This document shows positions 16,015 through 24,355 of a stretch of DNA of 47,379 nt, piece after piece (position 1 is the stretch's first letter; each line of letters opens with the position of its first letter). Position numbers and translations under genes: made by a program. The DNA is taken from positions 1 to 47,379 of the forward strand of contig JAOPYY010000068.1 in the NCBI GenBank assembly GCA_025964395.1, given 5' to 3'. This DNA is from Actinomycetes bacterium. Lineage in GTDB: Bacteria; Actinomycetota; Thermoleophilia; Gaiellales; Gaiellaceae. The notes beneath the pieces were generated by a model. That model searched no databases. It worked only from the letters and a program-made list of their open reading frames with translations, and was not told the origin of the DNA.

Positions 16015-16412
16015 CGCTCGCCGACCTGCGAACCGACACCGTCGTCCTCACCTGCGCGATCAGCGCCGGGATCCACGGCGCCCTCATCCCGGACCACTTC
16101 CGGGAAGGCACGGAGGCCGGGATCGGTTTCGTCGTCGCGACCGCTCTGCTCGCCGTTCTCGCCGTCGCCCTGACGCGCAACCCATCACAGCTCGCTCTCG
16201 TCGGGACGGCAGCCGTCTTCACCGGCCTGATCGTCAGCTATGCGCTCGCGGTCACGACCGGAGTCCCCGTCCTCCATCCCGACGTGGAAGCGGTCGACGG
16301 GCTCGCACTCTTCACCAAAGCGATCGAGATTGCTGGCCTTGCCACGGCGGCGAGCCTCGTGCGGCGACCATCACTCGCCACCCTCCCACAACCGAGAGGA
16401 ACACTGATATGA
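16011..16412 (+). CDS. Membrane protein of the cupredoxin operon
   Basis: A 133-aa protein with about four TM helices (near 10-27, 38-55, 62-84, 100-120). 'CAISAGIHGALIPDHFREG' at the N-terminus holds a Cys and two His near the membrane face. It overlaps the cupredoxin by ATGA and the next gene by the same 4 nt, so all four genes are one tightly coupled unit. Function unknown; the context suggests membrane-bound copper or redox work together with the 102-aa protein. Confidence 0.75.
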   Translation: MTLADLRTDTVVLTCAISAGIHGALIPDHFREGTEAGIGFVVATALLAVLAVALTRNPSQLALVGTAAVFTGLIVSYALAVTTGVPVLHPDVEAVDGLALFTKAIEIAGLATAASLVRRPSLATLPQPRGTLI

Positions 16413-17137
16413 ACAGCACCCGGGCCGCCCGTCCGATTCCAATCGCCTTGACGGCGCTGGTCGCCTTCTTCAGTGCCCTCGCCGCCCTCGCCGTCTCCAA
16501 CGGCATGAACATGGCGCAGGCTCACGGCAACGCGCCACACCAATCAACGGCCCCAATGGCGATGACGATGACCGTCCACTCGTCCCCCGCACTGTCGGCG
16601 AAGGGCGTCGCGCTCCGCACGGACATGCGCAAGCTCTGGGAAGACCACGTCACCTGGACGCGCCTGGCGATCATCAGCCTCGAGACGGGTACCCCGGACA
16701 CCAACGCCACCGTCGCACGGCTGCTCCAAAACCAGACCGACATCGGCAACGCGATCAAGCCCTACTACGGCACGGCCGCCGGTAACGAGCTGACCCAGCA
16801 GCTACGGACGCACATCCTCATCGCTGCCGACCTGATCGCCGCCGCCAAGGCGGGCGACCAGACGAAGCTGGCTGACGCTCAGGAGCGCTGGAACGCGAAT
16901 GCCGACCAGATCGCGGCCACGTTGAACGGCGTCAACCCGCGCTTCTGGAAGCTCAGCGCGATGAAGGATGAGATGCGCATGCACCTCGAGTTGACGACCG
17001 CGGAAGCCGTCGCGCGGCTCCAGGGCAAGTGGGACGCCGACGTCGTCGCCTACGACAAGGTGGTCCAGCACATCCTGCACATGTCGGACATGCTCAGCAA
17101 CGGCATCATCAAGCAGTTCCCGGCCCGCTTCCGCTAA
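16409..17137 (+). CDS. Secreted helical protein, unknown function
   Basis: A 242-aa protein. An N-terminal TM/signal segment (about 10-35) is followed by a Met/His-rich linker ('NGMNMAQAHGNAPHQ', 'PMAMTMTVHS'), which could bind copper, and an all-helical domain ('LRTDMRKLWEDHVTWTRLAI', 'ARLLQNQTDIGNAIKPYYG', 'LRTHILIAADLIAAAKAGD'). The domain resembles a conserved hypothetical family seen in many soil bacteria; I do not know its function. The ATG overlaps the previous stop by 4 nt. The Met/His-rich stretch and the cupredoxin context make a metal role plausible. Confidence 0.75.
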   Translation: MNSTRAARPIPIALTALVAFFSALAALAVSNGMNMAQAHGNAPHQSTAPMAMTMTVHSSPALSAKGVALRTDMRKLWEDHVTWTRLAIISLETGTPDTNATVARLLQNQTDIGNAIKPYYGTAAGNELTQQLRTHILIAADLIAAAKAGDQTKLADAQERWNANADQIAATLNGVNPRFWKLSAMKDEMRMHLELTTAEAVARLQGKWDADVVAYDKVVQHILHMSDMLSNGIIKQFPARFR

Positions 17138-17171
17138 CTCCATCAACTGCAAGCGAACCGCAAGCTCCTCC

Positions 17172-17198
17172 CCGCCCCGAGGCGCCGCCTCGGGGCGG
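17172..17198 (+). terminator. Strong hairpin after the cupredoxin operon
   Basis: CCGCCCCGAGGC, loop GCC, GCCTCGGGGCGG: a 12-bp perfect stem, 35 nt beyond the stop of the 242-aa gene. No T-run; probable GC hairpin terminator separating the operon from the sigma-factor genes. Confidence 0.55.
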
Positions 17199-17287
17199 AC
17201 GCGAGCGAGGGGAAGATCCGTCAGCGTCTGAGCCGCGGATATTGAGTCCAGAGGTAAGGATCGGCCACTTGGCGGCACGAAAGAGAC

Positions 17288-17506
17288 ATGCAGACGAAAA
17301 CGACACCGGACGCGGCCGTCGATGAGGTCCTCCGCTGGCGCCGAGAGCAATTGAATAGATCCGGCTTCTCGCTCCCGCTCGCGGCCGAGGTTGCCAACGA
17401 TCCACGCTACGACCTGCACGCGCTGATCGAGTTTGTCGAGCGCGGCTGCCGGCCCGACCTCGCCGTGCGGATCCTTGCGCCGCTCGAGGAGGAAAGCGCG
17501 GCATGA
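17288..17506 (+). CDS. Small helical protein preceding a sigma-factor gene
   Basis: A 72-aa soluble helical protein ('AVDEVLRWRREQLNRSGFSL', 'DPRYDLHALIEFVERGCRPDLAVRILAPL'). The ribosome site is GAAAGAGAC. Its stop overlaps the start of the sigma factor (ATGA), so the two are coupled. The sequence resembles small conserved actinobacterial hypothetical proteins; a role in regulating the sigma factor is possible but unproven. Confidence 0.7.
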   Translation: MQTKTTPDAAVDEVLRWRREQLNRSGFSLPLAAEVANDPRYDLHALIEFVERGCRPDLAVRILAPLEEESAA

Positions 17507-18213
17507 GCATCCTCGACCCGGCTACGGTGGAGGTCATGGAGGCCCTGGTGTCGCGGAGCGCGTCGCCGGCGTCACTGGCGTCGGATACATCCCTTGACGC
17601 CGAGTCACGCGAATGGCTGCGCTCGCTGCGCGCCGCCGACGGTACCCGCGACGCCGCGATCGCGCGCCTGCGCGCGCTCCTTCTCCGTGGCGCACGCTTC
17701 GAGGTGGCTCGGCGGAGGCCGACTTTGCCGCACCTGCGCGGCAACGAACTCGACGACATCGCCACCGAGGCCGCCGACGACGCACTCATGAGCGTCCTCA
17801 GACGCCTCGACGACTTCCGGGGCGCCAGCCGCTTCACCACCTGGGTCTACAAGTTCGCCCTGCTCGAGGCGGCGGTCAAGCTCCGAAAGCGCGCCTGGCA
17901 AGGACGCGAGGTCCCCCTCGAGCCCGAAGGCTGGGGCTTGCTCTCGAGTGCCGGCCTCGAGCCTGACGCCGAGGCGGAGCAGAGGGAGCTTCTCGAAACC
18001 GTGCAAGGCGCGATCGCCGAGGTGCTGACCTCGCACCAGCGGAGCGTCCTGGTCGCACTCGCGTTGAACGGTGTCCCGATCGACGTTCTCGCCGAGCGCT
18101 TGAACACCAACCGCGGCGCGCTCTACAAGACCTTGCACGACGCCCGGCGCAAGCTACGCAAACACCTCATCGAGCGCGGACTCGCGCTCGATGAGTGGCT
18201 GGAGGAGAAATGA
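17503..18213 (+). CDS. ECF-type sigma-70 family RNA polymerase sigma factor
   Basis: A 236-aa sigma factor with an extended N-terminus. Region 2 is 'ELDDIATEAADDALMSVLRRLDDFRGASRFTTWVYKFALLEA', and region 4 is 'LTSHQRSVLVALALNGVPIDVLAERLNTNRGALYKTLHDARRKLRKHL'. It would redirect RNA polymerase to specific promoters. The sequence between the two is typical of ECF length. The next gene is a zinc anti-sigma-like protein overlapping by 4 nt, the normal ECF pair arrangement. Targets are unknown; the cupredoxin operon just upstream is a candidate. Confidence 0.9.
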   Translation: MSILDPATVEVMEALVSRSASPASLASDTSLDAESREWLRSLRAADGTRDAAIARLRALLLRGARFEVARRRPTLPHLRGNELDDIATEAADDALMSVLRRLDDFRGASRFTTWVYKFALLEAAVKLRKRAWQGREVPLEPEGWGLLSSAGLEPDAEAEQRELLETVQGAIAEVLTSHQRSVLVALALNGVPIDVLAERLNTNRGALYKTLHDARRKLRKHLIERGLALDEWLEEK

Positions 18214-18449
18214 CCATGGAGCGACCCGATCTCAAGCAGGCGCTGGGCCGACTCCTCGGACCGGCGGAGGCCGAAGTGGGCTGCGACGCCTGCTTCCAAG
18301 AGCTCGACCGCTATGTCGAGCTCGAACTCGCCGGCAAAGACGCCGACGCAGCTGTGCCCGGCTTGCGCGCACACCTTGACGGCTGCCCGGCCTGTCGCGA
18401 GGAGCACGACAGCCTGTACGCGCTGGTCGGCGGTGAGCACGCTCCCTAG
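18210..18449 (+). CDS. Soluble zinc-binding anti-sigma factor
   Basis: A 79-aa protein with a ZAS-type motif H55-x3-C59-x2-C62 ('HLDGCPACREE') and a second pair C25-x2-C28 ('CDACFQELDRYVE'). It has no TM segment, so it resembles redox-responsive soluble anti-sigma factors (RsrA/ChrR-N-like). I chose ATG 18210, which overlaps the sigma stop and has GGAGGAGAA upstream; the ORF-track GTG 18195 is not needed. Zinc-thiol chemistry suggests control by oxidative stress or metal, which fits the neighbouring copper genes. Confidence 0.82.
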   Translation: MTMERPDLKQALGRLLGPAEAEVGCDACFQELDRYVELELAGKDADAAVPGLRAHLDGCPACREEHDSLYALVGGEHAP

Positions 18450-18561
18450 CGGTCATCGACGTTCGTACCGACCATCGAGTCACTTCCCCCCTGCCGCGCG
18501 GAAAGACAACATTCCGTGGCCCCTCGTGGCCCAGTCGCCGCCCGTCGTAACCCCCGAACTC

Positions 18562-18600
18562 GCCTGTCACGCCGGAGGTCGCGGGTTCGAGTCCCGTCGC
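18562..18600 (+). repeat. Direct repeat copy 2 (attR-like): tRNA-Asp 3' fragment
   Basis: 39 nt identical to 14980-15018, covering anticodon loop, variable region and T arm of tRNA-Asp. Upstream (18450-18561) there is no D arm or acceptor, so it is a fragment and not a second tRNA. The remaining bases of the 303-nt gap to the glycosyltransferase show no gene I can support. Confidence 0.8.
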
Positions 18601-18752
18601 CCTCCCTGCGAGGATGCAAGCGCTGTCAGCAGCAAGGCGGACCCGATGCCGACGGCGAGCTGGCTCGAGGCGCGGATCGAGCGAACCTACTCGGGGGAAT
18701 CCTAACCGGACGACCAGTTCCGGGTGCGCATGCTGCCGGGGATCCTCCAGGG

Positions 18753-19901
18753 ATGAGTCTTCGCGTCGCGATCGCACACGAATGGCTCGTCCGCTTCGCA
18801 GGTTCGGAGCGTTGCGTGAGTGAGATGCTCGAGCTCTTCCCGGACGCGAGGCTGCTGACGACCGTCGTCGCGCCGGACCGCCTTCCGCTCGAGCTGCGAT
18901 GCGCTCGGCCGTCGCTCCTCCAACACATCCCCGGAGCGCGGGACCACCACGAGTGGCTGCTGCCGTTCATGCCGGTCGCCTGGCGCCTCATGGAGCCGCA
19001 GCGGGACGTAGATGTCGTGATCTCGAGTAGCCACGCATGCGCCAAGGCGGTCCCGATCGCCGACGGAATCCCACATCTCTGCTACTGCCACACGCCGATG
19101 CGGTACGCGTGGAGCTTCGATGCCGAGCAGGCGCGGTTTCCGCGGTCGTTGCGCCCGCTTGCCCGTCTCGGTGCTGCCTGGTTCCGCGCCTGGGACGCTC
19201 GCACCGCCGTCTCCGTGACGCGCTTCCTCGCGAATTCGCAGGCGGTCGCGGAGCGTATCCAGCGCTGCTACGGACGCACGGCCGAGGTCGTGCACCCGCC
19301 CGTCCGCACCGACTTCTTCACACCGGGCGGGACCAGGGACGACTTCTTCCTGTACGTCGGCCGGTTCGTGGCGTACAAACGTCCCGAACTCGTGGTCGAA
19401 GCGTTCGCGGACCTTCCTGATCGGCTTGTGATGGTGGGCAGCGGGCAGATGGAATCCCGGTTGCGCAGCCGCGCAACGGCAAACATCGAGTTCGTCACGG
19501 ATGCCGACGACGACCGGCTTCGCGATCTCTACCGGAGCGCGCGGGCGCTGGTCTATCCAGGAGAAGAGGACTTCGGCATCGTCATGGCCGAGGCGCAGGC
19601 TTGCGGAACGCCGGTCATCGCGCTCGCGGCCGGTGGTGCGCTCGACATCGTCGAGCCCGGCCTGAACGGTTGGTTCGTCGCCGACCAGACGCCGACGGAA
19701 CTCCGCCGTGCGATCGAAATCGCGGACGGCGAGATGCTCGACGCCGCAGAGATTCGCCGGTCGGCGCTCAGGTTCGGCGCAGCGCGCTTCCGTGGCGAAA
19801 TAGCTGCCGCTGTGGAACGGGCGGTTTCCGAGACGACCGAAGAACAGATCGCGGTTGGGTGGCGCGTTTCGCGTGCGCGATCGGTCGGGGCGGCATCGTG
19901 A
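18753..19901 (+). CDS. GT4-family glycosyltransferase
   Basis: A 382-aa retaining glycosyltransferase. The N-terminal half has 'AIAHEWLVRFAGSERCV' and 'CYCHTPMRYAW', the C-terminal GT-B half has 'FLYVGRFVAYKRPELVVEAF' and the nucleotide-binding 'ALVYPGEEDFGIVMAEAQACGTPVIALAAGG', ending with the E-x7-E of GT4 enzymes. It adds a sugar from an NDP-sugar to a lipid-linked or surface glycan at the cytoplasmic face. The start at 18753 is where homology begins; the upstream extension crosses the tRNA fragment. The stop overlaps the next gene by 4 nt (GTGA). Confidence 0.92.
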   Translation: MSLRVAIAHEWLVRFAGSERCVSEMLELFPDARLLTTVVAPDRLPLELRCARPSLLQHIPGARDHHEWLLPFMPVAWRLMEPQRDVDVVISSSHACAKAVPIADGIPHLCYCHTPMRYAWSFDAEQARFPRSLRPLARLGAAWFRAWDARTAVSVTRFLANSQAVAERIQRCYGRTAEVVHPPVRTDFFTPGGTRDDFFLYVGRFVAYKRPELVVEAFADLPDRLVMVGSGQMESRLRSRATANIEFVTDADDDRLRDLYRSARALVYPGEEDFGIVMAEAQACGTPVIALAAGGALDIVEPGLNGWFVADQTPTELRRAIEIADGEMLDAAEIRRSALRFGAARFRGEIAAAVERAVSETTEEQIAVGWRVSRARSVGAAS

Positions 19902-20938
19902 GCCGGAGTCTGAGGCTGTTCGTCCCACGCGACTGTTCCCTGCCGCTCGAGCTTCACGCGGCAGGGGAGGTCGCGCGTGTGTCGGCGGCGAGCGTCCGCG
20001 CGTGGCAAGACGCGTACGACGCTTGCGAGCATGCCACGTTCTTCCACGGTCCTCTGTGGTCGGAGATCTGGAGTTCCTATAGCAACGGCCGTTTTCAGCC
20101 GGCACCGCTTCGGGTCGACTTCACCGACGGATCGACGGCGATCGTCGGCATCACGAAGGAGCGCACTCGATTGGGTGTCGAGCGACACCATCTCTCGCCA
20201 GCTGGATGCTACGGCGGCTGGGTGAGCGCACAACGGCTGACTGACGGGCACCGGAGCGCCATCGCCCGCTATCTGATGGAGGGGCACAGCGTGGCCTGGC
20301 GAGCCAGCCCGGTCGATGCCGAGGTGGCCCGTCGGCAGTCGGGGGTGAGCGACGACTTCACGCACGAGATCGACTTGAGCGACGGAGGCGCCGCCGCACA
20401 TGCTCGTTGGCACACGAGCGCGCGAAACAAGGTGCGTCGAGCGCAGAGGGCGGGCGCCAAAGTACGAGAGGCCGGAAGCTGGGCCGACTGGAAGGCGTAC
20501 GACGCCCTTTATCGCGAGTCGCTGTGCCGCTGGGGCCATGAAGCCTCGGTCGTCTATGGATCCTCGCTGTTCGAGATGCTCGGGCGCGTCGACTCGCCTG
20601 AGGTCAGGTTGTGGCTCGCGGAGGTCGACGGCGCTCCTTGCGCGGGAGCGGTCGTCGTCGCGCACCGAACGCGCGCTAGCTACTGGCACGGTGCCTCGAC
20701 ACCGGCACGATGCCCCGGCTCGAGCTATCTCCTCCAGTGGGAGCTGTGCGAGGCCCTCGCCACCGGCGGCATCGAGACTTACGACCTCAATCCGAGCGGG
20801 GGACACGCAGGAGTGGCGTTCTTCAAGTCGAGGCTGGGTGCCGACCTGCAGCCCGCACCCTTTGTCCGACGCCGACACTGGCTCGAGCCGATCGCGGAAA
20901 CGCTTCGCCCCCTCCTCTCAATCGGAGGGGCTGCGTAA
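19898..20938 (+). CDS. GNAT/FemAB-like acyltransferase 1 of the glycan operon
   Basis: A 346-aa protein starting with GTG at 19898. 'FFHGPLWSEIWSS', 'HTSARNKVRRAQRAGAKVRE', 'YRESLCRWGHEA', 'YWHGASTPARCPGSSYLLQWELCEAL' and 'YDLNPSGGHAGVAFFKSRLGA' are the ordered motifs of FemAB/BioF2-like GNAT proteins (AcylTransf_8-type). Such enzymes transfer amino-acyl or acyl groups to peptidoglycan or exopolysaccharide precursors. It starts in the stop of the glycosyltransferase and its own stop overlaps the next start (TAATG). Confidence 0.85.
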   Translation: MSRSLRLFVPRDCSLPLELHAAGEVARVSAASVRAWQDAYDACEHATFFHGPLWSEIWSSYSNGRFQPAPLRVDFTDGSTAIVGITKERTRLGVERHHLSPAGCYGGWVSAQRLTDGHRSAIARYLMEGHSVAWRASPVDAEVARRQSGVSDDFTHEIDLSDGGAAAHARWHTSARNKVRRAQRAGAKVREAGSWADWKAYDALYRESLCRWGHEASVVYGSSLFEMLGRVDSPEVRLWLAEVDGAPCAGAVVVAHRTRASYWHGASTPARCPGSSYLLQWELCEALATGGIETYDLNPSGGHAGVAFFKSRLGADLQPAPFVRRRHWLEPIAETLRPLLSIGGAA

Positions 20939-22068
20939 TGCCCGCCCGTGCCGAAGCCATCTCTCTGCTGGGGCAGGAGCGGGGCATCGTCGTTCGAGTC
21001 GCCGCTGCAGAAGCCGGCCTCGAAATGCTCGACGCATCCTGGGACGCGCTCGCGCGCCGGCAGCCGTGCCCCAATCCAGCCTTGTCTGCAACCTGGCTGC
21101 GAGAGCTGGCGAAATGGGAACCCGGTGTCCCCCTCATTGTCAGGGTCGAGGCCGAGGGTCGCCTCGTGACCGCCGGCGCCTTCGGCTTGCGGAGACCCGC
21201 AGGCCGCCTCGGACCGATGCTCGCTACCTGGCTCGGCGACGAGCGACAGTGGTTCTCACCCGATCTTCTCGTCGATCCCAACTATGCCGACTGCGGCTCG
21301 AGCGTCGTCGATGCCGTGCTCGGGGCGGCCGACGCCATCCAGTTATCCGCCGCGGCCGATGGGTCGATGGCGAGGGCGCTCAGAGACTGCGTTCCCTGGG
21401 TGCACACCGCCCCGCGGACGAGCGGCTGGGTCGTGCCGATCCCGCCTCCGCGTCTCGAGTACGCGAAGCGCCGCGTGCAGTACGTCCAACGGCGTGCGGA
21501 ACGGCGAGGCGCTCGTGTGGCAGTGGTGGTTGCCGAAGAGGCCGAGGAGGTGCGAGCGGCGCTCGAGCGCCTCTTCGTCATCCATCGCGAACGCTGGGAT
21601 GGCCGGCCAGGCGAGATCGCGCGCTTCTCCACCACCGAACGACACCGAGACTGGTATCGCGGCCTGGTCTCTCTGCTCGCCGCCCGGAATGAGGTTCGCG
21701 TGTGCGAGGTATCCGAAGACGGAACGGTCGTGGCCTCGACCCTCCTCTTTCTGTGCGACCGCGGCTCAGCCTTCCACACGACCGCGATCCGTCCGGCCAA
21801 CGCGTTGCTCCGCGGAGGCCACGTCGCGCTGCTCGCGTGCGTCGAGGCCGCCGCGTCCGCAGGAGCCGAAGTCATGGATCTCGGGTGGGGAGCGTGCGCT
21901 CCCGAGTCGCCGAAGGCGCGGTTCGGCCCGACACCAGTACCGGTCGCCCGCCTGCGGGCCGCTTCTTCGCCGCGCCGGCAACGTCTCTTCGACGGCCTCG
22001 ACACAGCTGCGGGGGCGCTTGAGCGCCTCCGGTCGAGGAAACCGCTCTCCTGGCTGGGGCGGAGGTGA
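20938..22068 (+). CDS. GNAT/FemAB-like acyltransferase 2 of the glycan operon
   Basis: A 376-aa protein, a second member of the same superfamily as the preceding gene. It has 'ALSATWLRELAKWEPGVP', 'LEYAKRRVQYVQRRAERRG', 'ERLFVIHRERWDGRPGEIARF', 'RVCEVSEDGTVVASTLLFLC' and 'FHTTAIRPANALLRGGHVALLACVEAAASAG'. Overall similarity to the upstream paralogue is low, so they are not a recent duplication. It probably modifies a second position or uses a different donor. It begins at the TAATG overlap and ends in GTGA with the flippase. Confidence 0.82.
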   Translation: MPARAEAISLLGQERGIVVRVAAAEAGLEMLDASWDALARRQPCPNPALSATWLRELAKWEPGVPLIVRVEAEGRLVTAGAFGLRRPAGRLGPMLATWLGDERQWFSPDLLVDPNYADCGSSVVDAVLGAADAIQLSAAADGSMARALRDCVPWVHTAPRTSGWVVPIPPPRLEYAKRRVQYVQRRAERRGARVAVVVAEEAEEVRAALERLFVIHRERWDGRPGEIARFSTTERHRDWYRGLVSLLAARNEVRVCEVSEDGTVVASTLLFLCDRGSAFHTTAIRPANALLRGGHVALLACVEAAASAGAEVMDLGWGACAPESPKARFGPTPVPVARLRAASSPRRQRLFDGLDTAAGALERLRSRKPLSWLGRR

Positions 22069-23582
22069 CGCGAGGCTTGACTGCTTCGCGGTCCGCTCTC
22101 CCGGACGAACGCCTGGCGCCCGCATCCGCCGACAACGGAGCGCCCGTGAACCTGTCCGGGCGTATCGCGGCGAACTCCTTCGCGCAGATCTGCGGGAACG
22201 TGGTCGCCTCGCTCGTCTCCTTCTTCACATTTGCGGCGGTGACACGAGCTCTCGGTCCCGGACGGTTCGGTGATCTCGTCGCCGCGACCGCCTTTCTCGG
22301 CATTCCGATCCTGATCGGCGATCTAGGGCTTAGCTGGGGTGTGCTGCGCGAGATCTCGCAGTACCCGGAGCGGACGGGCCGCGTGATGGGTGCTTCGGTG
22401 CTCGTTCGAACGGTCGGGGCCGCGGTGATCGTGTCGACGGCGGCCGGGATTGCGTTCCTGCTCCCGTTCAATGGGCACGTCAGGTACGCGGTCGCCGTCG
22501 GAGCTATCGGCGCGTTCTTCAACCTTGCCGACCTGAGCCTGATGCCGGCGCTCCAAGCTCAACTCCGGATGTACCGGATCGTGCTCGTCACCGTCGTGAG
22601 CCGTCTCGTAACGCTGGCCCTCGTTTTCGGCTTCGTTGCCGCCGGTTTGGGTTTTCACGCGATCGTGTGGGCGTATGCCCTCGGCAACATCGCGAACTTT
22701 TCGCTCGACCTGCTCGTGGTTCGTCGACTCGTCGGGCTGCGCCTCGTGTTCGATCTACCGTATTGCTGGAAAGTGCTGCGCGGATCGCTGCTCCTCGGCG
22801 CCGCGTATGTGATCGGAACGGGTTACTGGTACGTGGACCGCGTTCTGCTCTCGCTGCTCGCACCCTCGCACGACGTCGGTCTCTATGGTGCAGCCTTCAA
22901 GTTCATCGAGCTCTCGTTCATCCCGATCACGGCAATCTCAATCTCGATCTTCCCGTCGCTCGCGCGGTCGATGGAACAGCGTGATCTCGAGCGGACACCG
23001 CACCTCCTTCAGCGAAGTCTGGACATCATGGTCGCGATGTCCGTCCCGCTGTGCGTGTTTGCATTGGTCGACTCCCGAGGGCTTGTCACGATCGTCGGCG
23101 GCTCGGCGTTCTCAGCCGCAGCTCCGGCACTGCAGATTCTCGGCCCTCTCCTGGTTGTGGTCTTCGTCGCCTCGGTGTTCGAGCGGGGATTGATCGCGGG
23201 TCACCGGGAGCGTCTACTCCTCCTGTTGAACAGCGCCGGTCTCGCCTTGAACGTGGTGCTCAACGTCCTCTTCATCCCGAGGTTCGGCTACAAGGCAGTC
23301 GCAGCGGTCAGTCTGCTGACCGTCTCCCTCTGGGTCATCACGGCTGCAATCCTGGTCGGTGGCCTTTACTCGTTCAGGCCGCGGCTGCAGTTCGTCAGCC
23401 TGACGGTGCTCGCAGGGGCCGTCATGGCGGCAGCGCTCACCCTCCTTCCGGGCCCGCAAGTCCCGGGCGGCCTGCTGGCCCTGGTTGTGTACGTGAGCAT
23501 CGTGGTGATTCCACCAGGCACCGGACGCGAGCTGGCTGGCCGGCTTCTCGTCAGTCTCGCACCACCTCGGCCGGCGAGATGA
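22065..23582 (+). CDS. Polysaccharide/oligosaccharide flippase (MATE/MVF superfamily, Wzx-like)
   Basis: A 505-aa integral membrane protein with about 12-14 TM helices. 'IAANSFAQICGNVVASLVSFFTFAAVTRALGPGRFGDLV' is the standard Wzx/RfbX opening, 'GTGYWYVDRVLLSLLAPSHDVGLYGAAFKFIEL' the central motif, and 'FIPRFGYKAVAAVSLL' the late one. It would move a lipid-linked glycan to the outer face. The GTG at 22065 is inside the previous gene's last codons; an in-frame GTG at 22146 (MNLSGRIAANS) is an equally good start and would delete a 27-residue polar N-terminus. Confidence 0.93.
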   Translation: MTRGLTASRSALPDERLAPASADNGAPVNLSGRIAANSFAQICGNVVASLVSFFTFAAVTRALGPGRFGDLVAATAFLGIPILIGDLGLSWGVLREISQYPERTGRVMGASVLVRTVGAAVIVSTAAGIAFLLPFNGHVRYAVAVGAIGAFFNLADLSLMPALQAQLRMYRIVLVTVVSRLVTLALVFGFVAAGLGFHAIVWAYALGNIANFSLDLLVVRRLVGLRLVFDLPYCWKVLRGSLLLGAAYVIGTGYWYVDRVLLSLLAPSHDVGLYGAAFKFIELSFIPITAISISIFPSLARSMEQRDLERTPHLLQRSLDIMVAMSVPLCVFALVDSRGLVTIVGGSAFSAAAPALQILGPLLVVVFVASVFERGLIAGHRERLLLLLNSAGLALNVVLNVLFIPRFGYKAVAAVSLLTVSLWVITAAILVGGLYSFRPRLQFVSLTVLAGAVMAAALTLLPGPQVPGGLLALVVYVSIVVIPPGTGRELAGRLLVSLAPPRPAR

Positions 23583-24295
23583 CGCTCCTCGACCCGCGGG
23601 TGCTTGTCGGAAAGGCCCGCCGCTCGATCAGGACGCGTGGCTGGGGCGGGACGCTTCTCGAAGCCCTCACGCGCTCCAAGCGGAGTCGCGCCAGACGGAT
23701 GCCGCGCTACGTCGGTGAGCTCTTCTTCGATCTCCGGAACGGGACGAGAGTACGAGGAATCGTCAGGTTTGAGAAAAAGGGCGTCTTCGAGCAGGCGTTT
23801 CGCTGTGAGACGACACCTCGATCATGGGTGGGCAAAGCGTTGTCGGAGGTGACCGCGGACTCGGCTCGCTACACGTTCGTCGATATCGGTTGCGGGCGCG
23901 GCTTCGTTTTGCTGCAGGCGCTGAGGCGCCGGTACCACCGGATCGTCGGGATCGAGCTTGCGCCGCAGATCGCCGCCGAGGCGCGCAAGAACGTCGAGGC
24001 GTACGCTCGGCGCCGCGGTCTCGCCGCCGGCTCCGTCGAGGTCGTCGCCGCCGACGCAACGACCTGGGAGCTGCCGTGCGAGCCGAGCGTCCTGTACTTC
24101 GCCAATCCGTTCTCGCGCAAGATCTTCGAGACGATGATCCGTCGCATCGAGGAGTCGCTCAGGAGGAATCCGCGAGAGCTCTACGTGGTCTACACGTTTC
24201 CGGAATCACGACAGGTCTTCGACGATTCCCCGTCACTCGAGACGGTCGCGGACCGCAAGCGGTACGTCGTCTACCGATCGCGCGCGATCGTCTAG
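23579..24295 (+). CDS. Class I SAM-dependent methyltransferase
   Basis: A 238-aa enzyme with the SAM motif 'FVDIGCGRGFVLLQAL', acidic loop 'IVGIELAPQIAAEA', motif 'VEVVAADATTWELP' and 'VLYFANPFSRKIFETMIRRIEES'. It methylates a small molecule, sugar or glycan; the operon points to the surface polymer. The basic N-terminus ('KARRSIRTRGWGG') may bind membrane. The start overlaps the flippase stop by 4 nt (ATGA). It closes the five-gene run. Confidence 0.88.
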   Translation: MTLLDPRVLVGKARRSIRTRGWGGTLLEALTRSKRSRARRMPRYVGELFFDLRNGTRVRGIVRFEKKGVFEQAFRCETTPRSWVGKALSEVTADSARYTFVDIGCGRGFVLLQALRRRYHRIVGIELAPQIAAEARKNVEAYARRRGLAAGSVEVVAADATTWELPCEPSVLYFANPFSRKIFETMIRRIEESLRRNPRELYVVYTFPESRQVFDDSPSLETVADRKRYVVYRSRAIV

Positions 24296-24355
24296 CGACT
24301 TGGCCCGCCGACGATCAGCGCGGTTTGGCACGACGGCTCAAACCGAAGAGCCCGC

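Noticed and set aside
15024-18561. Integrase or transposase in the tRNA-Asp segment
   Set aside because: All frames were read; none has a tyrosine or serine recombinase or DDE motif. The island claim rests on the tRNA duplication only.
18562-18600. A second functional tRNA-Asp
   Set aside because: The acceptor 5' strand and D arm are missing, and the acceptor 3' strand diverges after the repeat.
18516-18752. Upstream extension of the glycosyltransferase ORF
   Set aside because: It translates the tRNA-Asp fragment; homology begins at MSLRVAIAHEW (18753).
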